DNA of 64,000 nucleotides, taken from positions 529,684,313 through 529,748,312 of the forward strand of contig NC_090448.1 in NCBI RefSeq assembly GCF_031143425.1, written 5' to 3'. Below, one piece after another: positions 1 to 12,410 of this stretch. This DNA comes from Pleurodeles waltl (lineage: Eukaryota; Chordata; Amphibia; Caudata; Salamandridae). A program made the translations under genes and the position numbers. Each line of letters starts with the position of its first letter. Within the stretch, counting starts at the first letter, position 1. The notes below the pieces were generated by a model. That model saw nothing but the letters and a program-made list of their open reading frames with translations, was not told where the DNA came from and made no database searches.

Positions 1-489
1 TTGAGCTTTGAGTGGCTCGCCCACCCCTATTAAGGCATGCAGAAAATGGAGGATGGGTAAGGAGTCATTTATCTGAAAGGAGGAAATGATCAATAGTTTT
101 CAGACAAGATTAACTTTTCTTGAAGAGTTTTAGGAATACAGTGGGAGGAGGCTTTTTGACATGGCACGCAGTCTGAGGATGTTAATCTAAAAGGATAAAT
201 GGTTCTCACATGTGGTAAGGTGCTATGTTGGAGTATCTTCAGGGTACCATTGTCTGTCGACGGTGTTGAAACCTTGCCCTTTGATGGTTACTATCAATAG
301 TAAAGATTATTCCCATTCTTTTTGATGTCTTACTCAGCTCTTTCTCCTGTGAGGTAATGTACAACGTGACAGCTATTTTCTGGGTGTGACAAGTGTTAGA
401 CTTGGCATCCTCAGCATGATCTAACTCAGACGTTTTGCCTTTACTTCCTGTATTGTTGCTGTACCTTTTTGTTGGCCTTACGACTCTGA
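1..489. other. Unassigned flank
   Basis: I see no coding pattern, RNA gene or clear repeat boundary here. A minus-strand ORF of 84 codons spans 239-493 but has no recognisable motif and looks like chance. Confidence 0.4.
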
Positions 490-1175
490 GCACTTTACTA
501 CTGCTAACCAGTGCTAAAGTGCATTTGGTTCTCCCTTATACATGGTAACATTGGTGTATCCACAACTGGCATATTTAATGTACATGTAAGTTCCTTGTCA
601 AGGGCCTGTAAATTAAATGCTACTAATGGGCCTGCAGCACTGATTGTGCCACCCACTCAAGTAGCCCTGTAAACAAGTCTCAGGCCTGCCCCTGCAGAGT
701 GTCTGTGTGCATTCTCACTGCCACCCGATTTGGCATTTAAAACCTCTTGCCACGCCTTAAACTCCTCTTTTCTTACATATGTCACTCCTAAAGTAGGCCC
801 TAGGAAGCTCATAGGGTAGTGTGCCATGTAAGTAAAAGAGAGGACATGTACATTTAAGTTTTTCATGTCCTAGTAATTAAAAACTCCCATAGTCGTTTTT
901 CATTACTGTGATGCCTGCCCCTATCATAAACCAGCAGGGAACTCCTTAAAATCTTAAAATACTTTTAAGGTGTAATTTCTGATTTGAGAAGAGTAGCTGC
1001 TTCATTTTTAGTATCATTGGAATGATAATGGTAAATCCTCTGTACTGGTAAAGTCTGATTTAATATTACTATCTTACAAATGCCACCTTCTGAAAGTGGG
1101 TATTTCTCTGCACTCACTGCTCTGTGTGTCCAAAGCCTATCTCCAACACATGTCTTACCAGGGCTAGGTGACATC
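490..1175 (-). repeat. LTR-like dispersed repeat fragment
   Basis: Read on the minus strand, this stretch matches the repeat at about 62640-63320. Shared blocks, in the same order, are the GTGCCACCCAC / GGGCCTGC block at 630-700, the CATTTAAAAC block near 735-745, and the TAGGGT...AATTAAAAA block near 810-890. The pattern (short A-rich tracts, no ORF) resembles the 3' part of a non-coding TG..CA LTR common in newts; that family assignment is from memory. Ends are not defined. Confidence 0.5.
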
Positions 1176-2814
1176 TACACCTGTTCATTCCCACCAAGCA
1201 CTCACAACCACAACTGTGACCAGAAACAGGACCAAGCACCGGACATCAGAGAAGTCCTGCTGCAGTGTCTGGCCTGGAAGACAAGCAGTCCAAGGAGCTA
1301 CAATATCTTGATGGATGAACTTAAAGACCTGCTGACTGAAACAAGCAAAGGAAGAAGGCTCAATGTAGAGGGGCTATTCAGGATCAACTAAGATCCTCAT
1401 CGGTACTAGCCCTACCAAAACTAATGATACCTGCATCACCTGAGGGTTTAGAAAGTGTTGCGGTGGTCAAAGGTTTGTACCTGTACTGCTACTTAGCCTG
1501 CCTAATGGAGTCCATATTACCGTCTATACTTCTGAATGAAGCCAAGAGCTCACCTTTCTTTGATCTTCCAGCCTTGAGATCAGTTTCATTTTCTGAAGCT
1601 ACTAGACTCATCTGTACCTGATTGAACATTATTGTACATACATACGGCTCCAGAAAATGTAATATTTGAAGTTCTAGTAAACAAGAATCATACAATGAGT
1701 GCTTCCTCACTCCCAGAAGGGACTGAAAGCCAGCTAAACCAATGGGTACACCTGTCACCACAGAATTTTGAGATAAGGACCCCTAAATCTCTAGTACATA
1801 TTGAGATATGACTGGGTGAATTAGTCCATCTGCCAGCAAAAGTGCCCCCATACATTGATTTTTAATCAATTTGAACTAAATATGGCATTCCAGAATTGTC
1901 TCCAGTTTTTCCCTATAAGAACTGCTGGATTTTCTATCTTCCTGTGAGCCGATGCTGAAAAACTAGAGATGATGTAGAGTTTGCTTTGTGCCAATCCGTA
2001 GCACTTCTTAATTTATGGTTTGGAATCCAGTTCACTTTTAGGCAGTGGGCTGTTGGTTATAGGACGATCACTGCACTTCTAGCTCATGCCCTCTGAGCTG
2101 CTTTTGTTTTAAACCTAAGCTGCAAGAATAACCGTGACACAGCTTCACACACATCATAGCACCATTACTCACACAAATCACAGCATGAGTGATGCATTGT
2201 TGCAACCCTTTTACTGATATACATGGCTAAGTACCTGGGATTAGTATTCTGAACAGTAGAAGGCCAGGTCCAGAAAGGCCTCTTGTTCCACCAGGTATTT
2301 CCCCACGAGGGTTGGATCCCTTGGAGGCCAGTTTTCAAAGACTAGCGCCACTCCTGGTGCCTTGGTCATTTTTCCTAGCTCCCGCGGTTAATTGGAGCAA
2401 GAAAGGGGAGGCTTCAAGAGAAAGAGAGAGAGGAAGGTATAGAGTAAGTGATCGGAGAGGGAGAAGAGAAGGAGAGTGAGAGAATAGATGGATGGAAAGA
2501 GAAAAAGAGATTGCAGGAGTCGACAATGGAGCAGGGTTTTTTGTGCATTTTTGCCAGGACTGCTTTTGGATTCCCCATGGCGGCTCTGAAAAAGGCCCTC
2601 ATTGAGAGTGATCACTCTTCAAGGTAGCATCAATTTTAGCATTATTTGTATCTCTGGTTAGGTTTCCGACACATTACAACAATTTCTTCAATTGTTTCCG
2701 GGGTCCAGGTATTGCTTTTCTTTGGAGTGTAAAATTTTCCCTGGACTTCTTGAAGCATAAATATAGATCTACTTGTTTTTAAAGTAACAACTCTAAAGGC
2801 ATTGCAATTGGAGG
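1176..2814. other. Unassigned intergenic stretch
   Basis: No element boundary or protein family recognised. A 103-codon plus ORF (1080-1391) and a 65-codon one (1424-1621) lack known motifs. Positions 2395-2520 form a purine-rich tract (GAGAGAGA type), which produces long antisense pseudo-ORFs rich in Ser and Leu. Confidence 0.4.
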
Positions 2815-2960
2815 TTATTGATAAAGATACATTCACAAAAGTAAATCTATACGTCAAGTACATTTGTTTATTCACCATTTCCCAGTGTAAATTTACTACA
2901 GAGTGTAGACTTAGATGTCTCCACCCCTGAAATAGGGGGTGAAGTCAAAGTTATGAGTGC
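2815..2960 (+). repeat. Short repeat shared with 15330-15460 and 24228-24358
   Basis: The segment has an ATTCACAAA(A/G)GTAAAT block, then a GAGTGTAG..TTA..TTTCTCC..CCCTGAA-type block. The same two blocks occur in the same order and orientation near 15334-15460 and in its duplicate near 24233-24358. It has no coding capacity and looks like a small non-autonomous element or the end of one. Boundaries are approximate. Confidence 0.4.
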
Positions 2961-3796
2961 AAAGTTACTACAGCCAAAACGAGCCAAAACCGTAGTATCT
3001 CAGTCCTACAGTAAGTTTAGCACCATAAAAGGGCAACCAAGGGCACCCCAATACTCTCCCATAGATCATAATAAAGACAGGGACTTAAAGGAGGACCCAT
3101 TGCAAATAATGTTAAAATAAATTATTTTAGTTCAAAATTATATCTATCTATCTACATTATTTCAATGTTAAAAAAGTCACACCAATAATAAATAAATAAA
3201 TATAATTTAGAATAAAATATTTTAATTAACGATATATTTTAAACATAAATGTAACTTAATTACATTAATTCAAATTAATTCTGTACATGACATTTTGTAA
3301 CTTTTAATACATAATAATTACATGTAAATATTTTACGTTAGGTGGGATTTTTTAATTGAATAATTAAAAATCCTATTTATTTTATTTAATATATATTCAA
3401 ATTAATGTAATAGTTCATTCAAATAAGGTTAATAGTGTAGCATTACTACCAGTAACTTACCACATGTAGGCAAAGTTCTCCGCCACTGAGGCAGAGATCG
3501 TCCAATAACAAAGTATAGGAATTTTTTTTTAAAGTGTATTCAACTTTAGAATTAACAATAACATTCTTTTAGGTAAATATTGTAAATGTACTTTCTAAAT
3601 AACTAGCCTTGTTGGCTACGGCCGAAACGGGTTGGGAGGAGGACCAGCTTGTTTTTTCAATACATTTTGGAATTGTCCGTTTTGTGTCTTGATTTTCTAT
3701 CCTGATGGGTGAGAAATTTTGATAATATATTATGGGATTCCCGATCCCATATCAAGACCGTCGCATTTGAGCCTCGATAAGTCGGGTGTTTTTTTG

Positions 3797-3800
<4 letters not shown>
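2961..3800. other. AT-rich non-coding DNA
   Basis: 3110-3480 is very AT-rich with many TTAAT/ATTTA words and no ORF. 3600-3790 contains a GGCTACGGCCGAAACGGG block and a short inverted motif (GGGATTCCCGATCCC). I cannot assign either to a family. Confidence 0.4.

Positions 3801-3845
<45 letters not shown>
3801..3845. repeat. (TA)n microsatellite
   Basis: An uninterrupted run of about 22 TA dinucleotides, flanked on the right by more AT-rich sequence. Such tracts are often length-polymorphic and error-prone in assemblies. Confidence 0.9.
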
Positions 3846-3851
<6 letters not shown>

Positions 3852-4539
3852 TTAAAATTGAAATATATTTTTTTCAACATTCTATTTAGTGTAGATAAAT
3901 TTTTTGAAACATTTATTTTATTTAAGATTATTTTCAAATAATTTTAATGATCTCAATTATGTGCTATGTAATCAGTCACCCATTCTCTGTAAAGGGTAAC
4001 ATTTCTTACCTTGCACCCAAATCTATTTACAAAAGCCTGCCCTTTCCGAAACCTAATGACATAGTGTGGGTGTGTGTTCATTTAATAAACATACATTAAA
4101 TTTGACAGTAGAGTTTGAAAATATGTTTTTCTTCTTTACTTGGATGAATCAAACAATGCATAGTCCGTGCATTTTTTAAACATATTTATTTAAATTTGTT
4201 GTTTTCAATATACTTAATAACTCTTTTGCACAATGTGACCAGTCACCACAGTATCTTTATAACTCGCATTATTATACACAATACACCTTCAACAGCTTTT
4301 GGTAATATTTCCCTCAACTTGTCCCTGCAATATCCTTTTTAGTGCACGGCTAGCATATCAATTACTAGCAGCATATTCTAGTGGCAGCAGAACTTTGCAT
4401 TTCACTGACAGTAAATCACCCAGCATTTACCATAGATAATAATAATCTACTCTTCTTACTTTTTTATTATGATGAAACTTCACAGTAGGTGATTAGGGTT
4501 TGAAGCGAGGAGGTTAGCTTTTTATGCAGCCCACAACGC
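3846..4539. other. AT-rich non-coding DNA before L1 no. 1
   Basis: No gene or repeat boundary seen. Composition shifts to GC-rich at about 4530, which I take as the approximate start of the LINE 5' region. I could not find a target-site duplication matching the DNA after the LINE poly(A). Confidence 0.4.
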
Positions 4540-5244
4540 GGCGGAGTCACCCACTGGGGCACTGGTGGACAAAATAAGTTACAGTCAGCACACAATTCTC
4601 TTCTCATGCCCTTGGTTCGACAGGGGTGCTTAGGCCAGTGCACGGCTGAGTCGGTTTACGTTAATGTTACTAGTTCTAATGTTGGGGCCCGGTCGCTACT
4701 GTGGAGACTCCGGCGTGGCCCCTTGGGGGGTTTTATGCTTCTGGGTGGTGATTGGATCATTGGTTACTCACTGCGCTTGAGTTGGTTGGGTTCTTAGTTT
4801 GCTCCCCCGTTTCCATTGCCGTCTCTCCGATCTCCGGGTGGTTGGTCGCTCGGGTTCTCCGGATCCGGCCTGCGATCCCGTTCTTGGCCGCGGATGGACC
4901 ACGGCAGCTCGGTCAGGTCCCAGTCGAGGCTGCAAGCTCCCAGCCGTGTCGGGTCGGGGACCCCCGGTGGGCACCGCCGCCTCCGGGTACGAGGCGTCTC
5001 AGTGTGCCCCCACACCCCGGTGCCTATTCCGCCTTGGATTTTCGGACCTCCGGGCTCCGCGCCGATACGTTCACACCTCTGCTCCTCGTCTCTCTCTTAA
5101 TGTGGTCGTAGGGGTCGCCGCTTCCTACGTAAAGTAACGACTTACCGAAGGTGAGCCCTCCGTAGACCATAATCGGACGCCCATATCCCAAACTGCCGCA
5201 AATAGACGTCTTCACCTCTACCAATATATGACAAAACTAACAAA
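4540..5244 (+). promoter_or_regulatory. 5'UTR / presumed internal promoter of L1 no. 1
   Basis: The stretch just before ORF1 is markedly GC-rich (about 4680-5080), with CpG-bearing blocks such as CGGATCCGG and GGTCGCTCGG. Overlapping ORFs on both strands here are compositional artefacts. L1 elements carry their RNA polymerase II promoter internally in this position; promoter function in this copy is inference. Confidence 0.55.
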
Positions 5245-6054
5245 ATGGGCAGGCCCAAAAAACATGATGGTCAAGATCAAGAAGAGCTAACGACAGACAA
5301 GATCACCGGACAGCCTCCCCACTCGGCCTCCCAGAGTACAACAACTCAACAAGAAACAACCCTGGATACAATCCTACAAGCCATTAGGGAATCCCACGAA
5401 GCACTTGAACAAAAAATAGACACTCTAACGGTGGACTTATCACTGCTGCGAGACAATCATCGAAAACTCACAGAAAGAGTGCAGGCCACAGAAAAAACAT
5501 TAAATGCGGTGACGTCCACACAAAAAACAATGACCATAGAGACATCCGAGTTAATGTCCAGAATCAAAACCCTGGAATCCAGGGCTGAGGATGCCGAAAA
5601 TCACTCCAGGAGGAGCAACCTGAGTCTAATCGGAATACCGGAAGGCATCGAACTCTCAGCAGCAAACATAGAGACATTCCTAGAAAATTGGCTCAAAGAC
5701 ACAGTCCCACCAGAAGACTTTTCATCATTCTTTGCGATCGAAAGAGCCCACCGAGTCACCAGCAGACCCCCTCCACCGGGATCCAGACCCCGCCCGATAG
5801 TAGCAAAACTACTGCACTTTAAGGACAGGGACCATATCCTTTTGCAAACTCGTATTAAAGGGGAAATCATACTAAACAACCAGCGTATTATGATATTCCC
5901 TGACTTCACTAAAGAAACTCAAACTCAGATAACATGCAATAACCATAAACGAACCCTACGTGAGAAAGGCATCAAATATGCAATGCTCTTTCCAGCTAAA
6001 CTGAGAGTTGAACACGAGGGCAAGATGCACTTTTCTCAACCCTACAGCTGGTAG
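5245..6054 (+). pseudogene. L1 ORF1 protein, frameshifted near C-terminus
   Basis: The 269-codon frame encodes an L1 ORF1-type nucleic-acid chaperone, which trimerises and coats the element RNA. Residues about 35-115 are heptad-rich coiled coil (LEQKIDTLTVDL, LLRDNHRKL), followed by the conserved RRSNLSLIGIPEG entry into the RRM-like domain (about 125-225) and a C-terminal domain ending in LREKGIKYAMLFPAKLRVEHEGK. ATG 5245 is chosen because it opens the frame and is followed by a basic MGRPKK start like the MVKPKP of L1 no. 2. The frame breaks at about 6030-6040 in a T-rich run. The +2 frame then continues with a GDWL motif and a basic, Ser-rich tail to the stop at 6366-6368, so one indel removed about 110 residues. 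Confidence 0.85.
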
Positions 6055-6368
6055 GAGATTGGCTAAAAACCCTAAACATAACGTCTCTAAGCGCACTGAG
6101 TAGATCCTCCCACGCACCTGGCAGGAAACGTGGGAGATTCTCTAAAAGGGCACTAGAAACTGCACCCTCCAGACACCAATCACTACAAGGTATGCGCAAA
6201 GCAGTAGATGCAGCAGCGGCCTTGAACAGAGGAGCCCCACATCACTCGCAAACCTCAGGCGATGCCTCGGACCATGACTCGAGCTGCGGGAGTCTCTCGA
6301 TCTCATCGCAAGACACTTGCACAAGTCTACCAAAAGTGACTCCCAGAACGGTGGAAGAACTCATTTAA

Positions 6369-6754
6369 TCCCTCAAGAACCTGACAGCGATCACCCAATT
6401 TACCAAGCGATCACACCCTACATCCAGTAGTAAACCCCGAATATTCATTCACGGGCTGCAGATATGCTTCAGCCGGGTCCCCGGAACGTCCCGGGGTGTA
6501 AGCTCTCGGCCCTGACGCGCCTCCCACCTCCAATAGGAAATAAGATAAGTTGTATGGTTTGGACGGGGAAAGTTTTGTCATCCGGTCCTGGGAGAGGGAG
6601 TTGGGGAAAGTCCGAGTTAGAGTTGGGACAATTCATGCAAACACAATCTCTTTAGAAGGCAGATCTCAAACTAAAAATAGGTCGATTAACATAGCCTCAC
6701 CCATCACAGAGCCCGTGAGTAACTCTGTCAACACAACCAAGATTAACCAAGATA
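6369..6754 (+). other. Inter-ORF spacer of L1 no. 1
   Basis: About 390 bases between the out-of-frame end of ORF1 and ORF2. Small plus ORFs (6464-6655, 6550-6771) have no family signature; the second overlaps the ORF2 start by 17 bases. No promoter or RNA element recognised. Confidence 0.5.
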
Positions 6755-9700
6755 ATGACAACACAGTATAAAATAATAACCTGGAATGTAAGAGGCCTAA
6801 ATAACATGTCCAAACGATACAAAGTCCACAACTACCTTAAACGAAGGGGTATACACATAGCCCTACTACAAGAAACGCACCTGATAGAGCAGGAAGTTAA
6901 AGCCCTCAGCAAAAGATGGAGAGGTCAAATAATTGCCACTAACTGCTCAGCCTATGCTAGGAGAGTACTTATGTGGATGCGTCCCGGGGTCCCTTTTAAA
7001 ATACTCCACAAGTTTATTGATAAAGAGGGAAGATACGTGATAACAAGTGGAAGATTAGGTGGTAGAGAAGTGACAATAGGAGGAGTATACACCCCTAACC
7101 ACGACCAAGGCAAATTCCTCGACAGATTATCATTAAAATTAGGTCCTCTTCTGGCAGGCACAAAGATAATTGGAGGGGACTTTAACTGCATTGCTAGTAT
7201 CACTCTGGACAGATCGCACCCCCCAGTATCACAATCCCAATCGCTGAAAATGCCGAAGCAATTCATAGAATGGCAACAACACTGGCAATTAATAGACAGT
7301 TGGAGAACACTTAACCCACACTCTAGGGACTACTCATACTACTCACCTGTACACGATCTACATGTTAGACTCAATTCCATCCAGGTATCCCCTGAAATAC
7401 AGAGCGACGTGGTGGCAGCGGAATATCTTAGCCGAATGATATCTGATCATAACCCCCTGATAGCTTCACTATCCTGGGGCAGAGAGAGACCGACAATCCC
7501 AACCTGGCGCCTCAGAGCGGAAATGCTCGAAGACGAAGCGTTTAAACATACATTACATACAGCTATTGGGGAATTTTTCAAACACAACGAGGGTACGGCA
7601 TCTACTAGATCCATTGAATGGGAAACTTTTAAAATAGTAATCCGGGGAAAGTGTATTGCTGAAAATATAGGCGCCCGAAAGTCAATTGAAGAAGAACTTC
7701 TTCAACTGGAAGACTCTCTTAGAGACCTGGAAAGAAAGTGCCCCACACAACCTAACTTACACCCTGCAATAGTGGCTACCAGGACGAAAATTAATGTAGC
7801 TGCTAATACACTCGCTCGCTTCGATTATAAACAACACGTAACCAGACTACACTCAGAAGGGGACAAAGCTAGCGCTTTACTAGCCTGGATCGCGCAACCC
7901 CCAAAAAAACAAACTGTCATAGTCGAAGTCGAAAACTCACAGGGCACAGACGTCTACACCCAAAAAGAAATTAACTCTGTCTTCCAAGAGTACTATGCAC
8001 TTTTATATGCCCCCCCACCATAACACTGACCCCTACCCAGTTGCGTGAACTAGAGGCCCTCACCAACCCCAACCTGTCAACTGAAGACGTTTCAACTCTA
8101 GCAACGCCTATATCGATCGCGGAAACAAAAGCTGCAATCCAAAGTATGGCCAGGGGTAAAGTCCCAGGTGCGGACGGGCTTCCACTAGAATTTTATCACC
8201 AGTATCAAGACCTGCTAGCCCCCCACCTCTGCGCATTATATGCAGAGGTGTGGAATAGTAATACCCTCCCCAATCCACCAACACTTCTATTATGATTCCC
8301 CTGCTGAAACCAGATAGACCCGCCACAGATGTTCGCTCTTATTGCCCCCTATCAATGCTCAACATAGATTACAAAATATTAAGCCATATCCTAGCTGACA
8401 GATTTCTCCCCCATATGCCCTCATTGATTCATCAAGACCAATCGGGTTTCATACCCAATCACAGCACATCCCAAAACATTAGACGCCTCATATCAATACT
8501 CCACTCCTTGCCCCCAAACTTACCACAAGCAGCGATCATCTCGGTCGACATAGAGAAGGCATTTGACAGCTTAAGATGGGACTAACTGGAACAAGCTATG
8601 CTAAAGTTGGGGCTGGGCAAAGGATTTGTAAGGTGGACCAAACTACTATATACTAACCCTACTGCAAGAGTAAAAACAGGAAATTACATATCCCCTTCAT
8701 TCCAGGTTGGTAGGGGCACAAGACAAGGATGTCCAATGTCCCCCCTTCTTTTTACAATCGCAATAGAGCCCCTAGCGCATATGGCAAGAACCGGCCTCTA
8801 CTACAGGAGCATCCCAATAAATAATTGGTCCCACCACATCGCATTATACGCGGATGACATGTTGCTCTTCCTACAAAACTTAGAATCAGACCTACCTTGG
8901 GCCATGGGAATGATGGATAGTAACGGAACTGCTTCTGGACTTTGGATCAATTGGAGAAAATCCACCATCTTCCCACTGCACAAAGAAACCCCAGAACCAA
9001 ATGACACAAGAGGCCTTCCCTGGTCACCTAGCACATTCAAATACTTAGGAGTAAAGATTTATCACTCAGTAAATGACCTACTTGAAGGAAACATACAAGG
9101 AGCACTCAGAGGGATCAGAGCCAGTATGCGCTTCTGGGAAACACTACCACTAACAGTCACAGGCAGAGTTGCTCTTCTTAAAATGATAGTGCTACCAAGA
9201 CTGTTGTACTATTTTTCAACCATCCCACTCATAATCCCGAAAGCAGTATTCAAAGAGATAGAGTCCATGTCTACAAATTTCATTTGGGGTCTGAGTAGAC
9301 ATAGAATGGCACTAAGAACACTCCAGAGACCTACAGCTGAGGGTGGCCTAGCTGCCCCTGATATGGAGATATACTACTGGGCAGGACAACTACAATGGGT
9401 CACAAAATTATCATGCAACCCTCCAACAGACGCCGAACTACGCCTTCCCTTAAACTGCCCCATAGACAGGATACTGGGCATACTACTGAACCCCTGGAAA
9501 ACCAAGCAACTGCTCCCGATAGAATGGGAGTCAGCTAGACACTGTTGGTCCCAAAATCTGAAACGCTCCCGCATTAACACTCCTTACGTCCCAGAGGCTC
9601 CACTGTCCTGCATGATCCATATTTCAGGGAAGCAAAATATCCCAGGCCTCAACAAACTGATATCACATAATATTACTAAATTAGGAGACCTATACGGTGG

Positions 9701-10572
9701 AGGGAAACTCCTCACCTACACTGAGCTACAAACACAATATAACCTCCCCCCCAGTTTATTCATTACCCACAACGCCATCATTAAAAATCGCTCAAAAACC
9801 TGGAGAACTGGAAACCTTGAACCCCCCACTCATAATAGCTGCAATACCATTTGCTCCATTGGTGATCTAAAAGGTGTAGTATCCGGAATCTATAAAGCGC
9901 TACAAGCAAGCACATGCCTACCCCTAACAAAACTTAAAACCAAATGGCAATCGGACTTAGACATCGCTTGGGATGAAAAGCAATGGGATCGGATCGTCTC
10001 TCATATCTATCCAGTATCCAGAAATGCCAGGTTCCAATTAATAAACCTATACATCTTTCACAGAGCTTACATGACCCCACACCTGATCTCCAAAATCTAC
10101 AGAACAAACTCCACAAGCTGCAGCCAGCCTCATACATATGCTCTGGAGCTGCCCACAACTTAACACATTCTGGGAAGAGACTTTTGCAAAAACCTCAGCC
10201 AGCACTGATAGATCTTTAATTAAATCCCCGGCAGTGGCACTACTGGGGGACTTTCCATGCCCAATAGCTTTTAAAATCTCCAACAAATTTATAGACCTAG
10301 CTCTAATCCTGGCAAGACAGGAAATAACCACAAACAGGAAATCACCAACGGGCCCACAAATATCCAGATGGCAAAACTCATTAGAGAAGTGGGCAGAAGC
10401 AGAAGGAACGACACTGCTTCGCGAGGCACTACGTGAACTCAGACCTAGAAATGACGCATCCCAATGGGAATCAATCCTGGAAAAACTAAAATCACCAAAT
10501 GCACTCACTGAAGAAGCTAACAGAACCGCTACGGACTCAGACACAGACTCAAACGCAACACAGGAATCCTAA
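6755..10572 (+). pseudogene. L1 ORF2 (endonuclease + reverse transcriptase), multiply broken
   Basis: Endonuclease (6755 to about 7470) shows TWNVRGL (N11), LLQETHL (E40), GGDFN (D142, N144) and SDHNPL. The metal-binding Asp of the RID motif is Asn here (RLN, codon 7373-7375). The reverse transcriptase follows: GKVPGADGLP, DQSGFIP, VDIEKAFDSL, RQGCPMSPLLF and the catalytic YADD (about 8848-8860). The C-terminal region has WSCPQLNTFW. Breaks: frame change near 8010-8025 in a C-run, another near 8280-8295, in-frame TAA at 8583-8585 after SLRWD, and a deletion or frameshift at about 10125-10138 that destroys part of the Cys motif. The segment 8598-10163 is an uninterrupted 521 codons, so the copy is old but not ancient. 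Confidence 0.88.
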
Positions 10573-10755
10573 GGCTTTGCGAGCGAGGACTGTAACAACT
10601 AACCCTATTGAGACCTGCCAACTGTGAATAACTTTTATAAAATCTGTAGCATGAGGGGAGGGAGGGGGGAACAGCAATTTAAGCACCTTTGCGTTAATGT
10701 TATTGTTTTATTCAAAAATTGTAATAAAATCTTAAAAAAAATAAATAAAAAAAAA
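10573..10755 (+). terminator. 3'UTR, poly(A) signal and tail of L1 no. 1
   Basis: The short 3'UTR holds a G-rich stretch (GAGGGGAGGGAGGGGGG near 10651-10668), a feature common in L1 3'UTRs, then AATAAA at 10723-10728 and an A-rich tail interrupted by single T residues. It marks the 3' end of the insertion. Confidence 0.8.
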
Positions 10756-11295
10756 GGGATACTGTTTCTGTTTTGTTTACTTTCTTCAGCACTGAGGGCT
10801 TCCGGCAGAGGACACCAGTTTTGTCATTGTAGGAGAGGAGTAGCAATAGCTATCTGATCAAGTGATGACAATGTTGTAGTTACTGACTTCCTGTCTCTGG
10901 CAGACATTTTAGTGATCAGGCCATGCACTGCAGAAATAGCTTGCACATTCCTTTGCCATCATTCCACAATAAAGAACTGAATTGCTGCAAGCCAACGTCT
11001 CATACTGGGCATATTCTCTCAGGTGTTAAGGCTATCCTACTAAAAACACTGCACATTTTCTCACGTCATACCAATGAAACTAACATGTTAGTTAAATGTA
11101 ACCATCATCTCAGATTGCAATTTTGTGTTGCTGAGAAGCTGTACGTTACAGTCTGATGTTGGATCTAAGAGTTTTCTTACTCAGGAATTACTTTGAACTT
11201 AATCAGACACAAGGAATATCAGAATAACTTCCTGGGTATTTGATTGGGGTGTTTCTTTGATGTTGCTTTGCAGATTTGTCTTGCACTATTGTCAC
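10756..11295. other. Unassigned spacer
   Basis: Between the L1 tail and the gypsy LTR I see only short chance ORFs (for example 10923-11156) without motifs. Confidence 0.4.
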
Positions 11296-11521
11296 TGTTG
11301 AGACATTTTATGGTAGAGTGCAGGAAACATCAGTAAGATTTAAGCCTTCATTATTGAAGCATGTAAGCAGGAATTGCCTGAGGTGCAGGCACAGCTGCTC
11401 CTTGCTTGCCTACCGGCCAACATTCTTTTTACGTTCAAAAACCACCCTCTATGAACATTGGAACACCAATCTTCCACAGCAGCACCTGATGAAACAATGT
11501 GGAAAAGGTAAGCATACTATA
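11296..11521 (-). repeat. Left (3') LTR of the gypsy-like element
   Basis: Matches 14244-14463 over nearly its whole length: a CATCAGTAAGATTTA block at the left, CATGTAAGCAGGAA in the middle, and GGAAAAGGTAAGCATACTA at the right. Divergence between the two LTRs, by eye about a quarter of sites, points to an old insertion. Starts with TG. Confidence 0.65.
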
Positions 11522-11860
11522 TGGGTCTTTTTCTTTACACATATAAAAATAAACTACAACAAAACAATAGAAAATAAAACAATAGAAACGTCCTTACAAA
11601 CAACAAAACAAGAAAATAGTAACTCGTGATAGAACGGATATCCCACTATGTAAACATAGAAGCAACAAGCATACAATAGGTCCCACAAAAGCATGTATAG
11701 CAATTGAAACTTGCCAACTTGCGCTCCCACCCACTCTTCTGAACCTCTTGGAAGCTGGAAATCTTTGTATCTTTGATCAAAGAAATATCTTTACATTCAG
11801 CACTTTCCCTTGTCTGTACTTTATCTTTCCCTTTACAAATATCTTGGGTCTTTTCCAACC

Positions 11861-12410
11861 TTAACTACTTTCGCCAAATTCCACCAATGATGGCCCTCCA
11901 CATGATCTGCACTGCACACCTCTTCTCAACCAGACTGGTTCAGAGAATTTGGAATCACCTTTCTTAACAAACATGCTTTTCTTTATGCGGACAAGATCCC
12001 CCATAACAACAGGTTTGACACATACCCCTTTTTCCCAATAATATTTTTTTTGTTTACATTGAGCATGAGTGACAAATTCCCTTACAAGTGGGTCTAGTCC
12101 CTGAACAGACACGCTCTGTTTCAACCACTCTGACTTCGAAAATGGTGTAAACACTGATGTGGGCTTTCTTCTCTTAGCAATTTGAATGGAGAAACGTTAG
12201 TGGATAAGTGAGGTGTTGTCCTGTGAAACCAAAGCATGCTTTAACTACATTGATATTTATACACCTGTTCGACAAGGCCCACTGCACACATTCCCCCAAA
12301 ATGCTTTTAAATCACTCCACCAAACCCTTGGTTTGGGGGTGATAAAGAAACCATTTAAGATAGTTTATTCAGCGCTCCTCAGCAGAAACAAATTGATGTC
12401 CATTGTCAGA
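11861..12410 (-). pseudogene. Ty3/gypsy integrase remnant
   Basis: On the minus strand, 12410 to about 12240 reads as the end of an integrase core: a DNGHQFVS motif with the second catalytic Asp, then HPQTKGLVE at the position of the catalytic Glu. Two stop codons interrupt it, and the usual Asn of the NG-type motif is altered. Further left, 12154-11861 carries the integrase C-terminal domain with GDLVRIKKS and KFSEPV. The pieces are in different frames. Integrase inserts the cDNA of the element into chromosomes; this copy cannot. Confidence 0.75.

Larger units (their letters stand above)
4540..10755 (+). mobile_element. L1-type LINE no. 1, near full length
   Basis: Order is that of an L1 retrotransposon: GC-rich 5' region, ORF1 (coiled coil plus RNA-binding), ORF2 (endonuclease, reverse transcriptase, Cys-rich tail), short 3'UTR, AATAAA at 10723-10728 and a terminal A-rich tail to 10755. 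L1 elements copy themselves by nicking chromosomal DNA and reverse transcribing their RNA on the nicked end. This copy is dead: ORF1 has one frameshift, and ORF2 has several frameshifts and a nonsense codon. Protein similarity to L1 no. 2 (34058-41062) is clear but moderate, so they belong to different subfamilies. The left end is estimated by composition; no TSD was found. Confidence 0.85.

Noticed and set aside
1080..1391. 103-codon plus ORF with a plausible helical C-terminus (ILMDELKDLLTETSKG)
   Set aside because: No family match, no splice or promoter context, and it overlaps an LTR-like repeat on the other strand.
3801..3845. (TA)n as a possible replication or regulatory element
   Set aside because: Plain microsatellite; no flanking signals.
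4752..5137. Overlapping 94-119-codon ORFs upstream of L1 no. 1 ORF1
   Set aside because: All frames are open in the GC-rich 5'UTR; no L1 ORF0-like or other known protein recognised.
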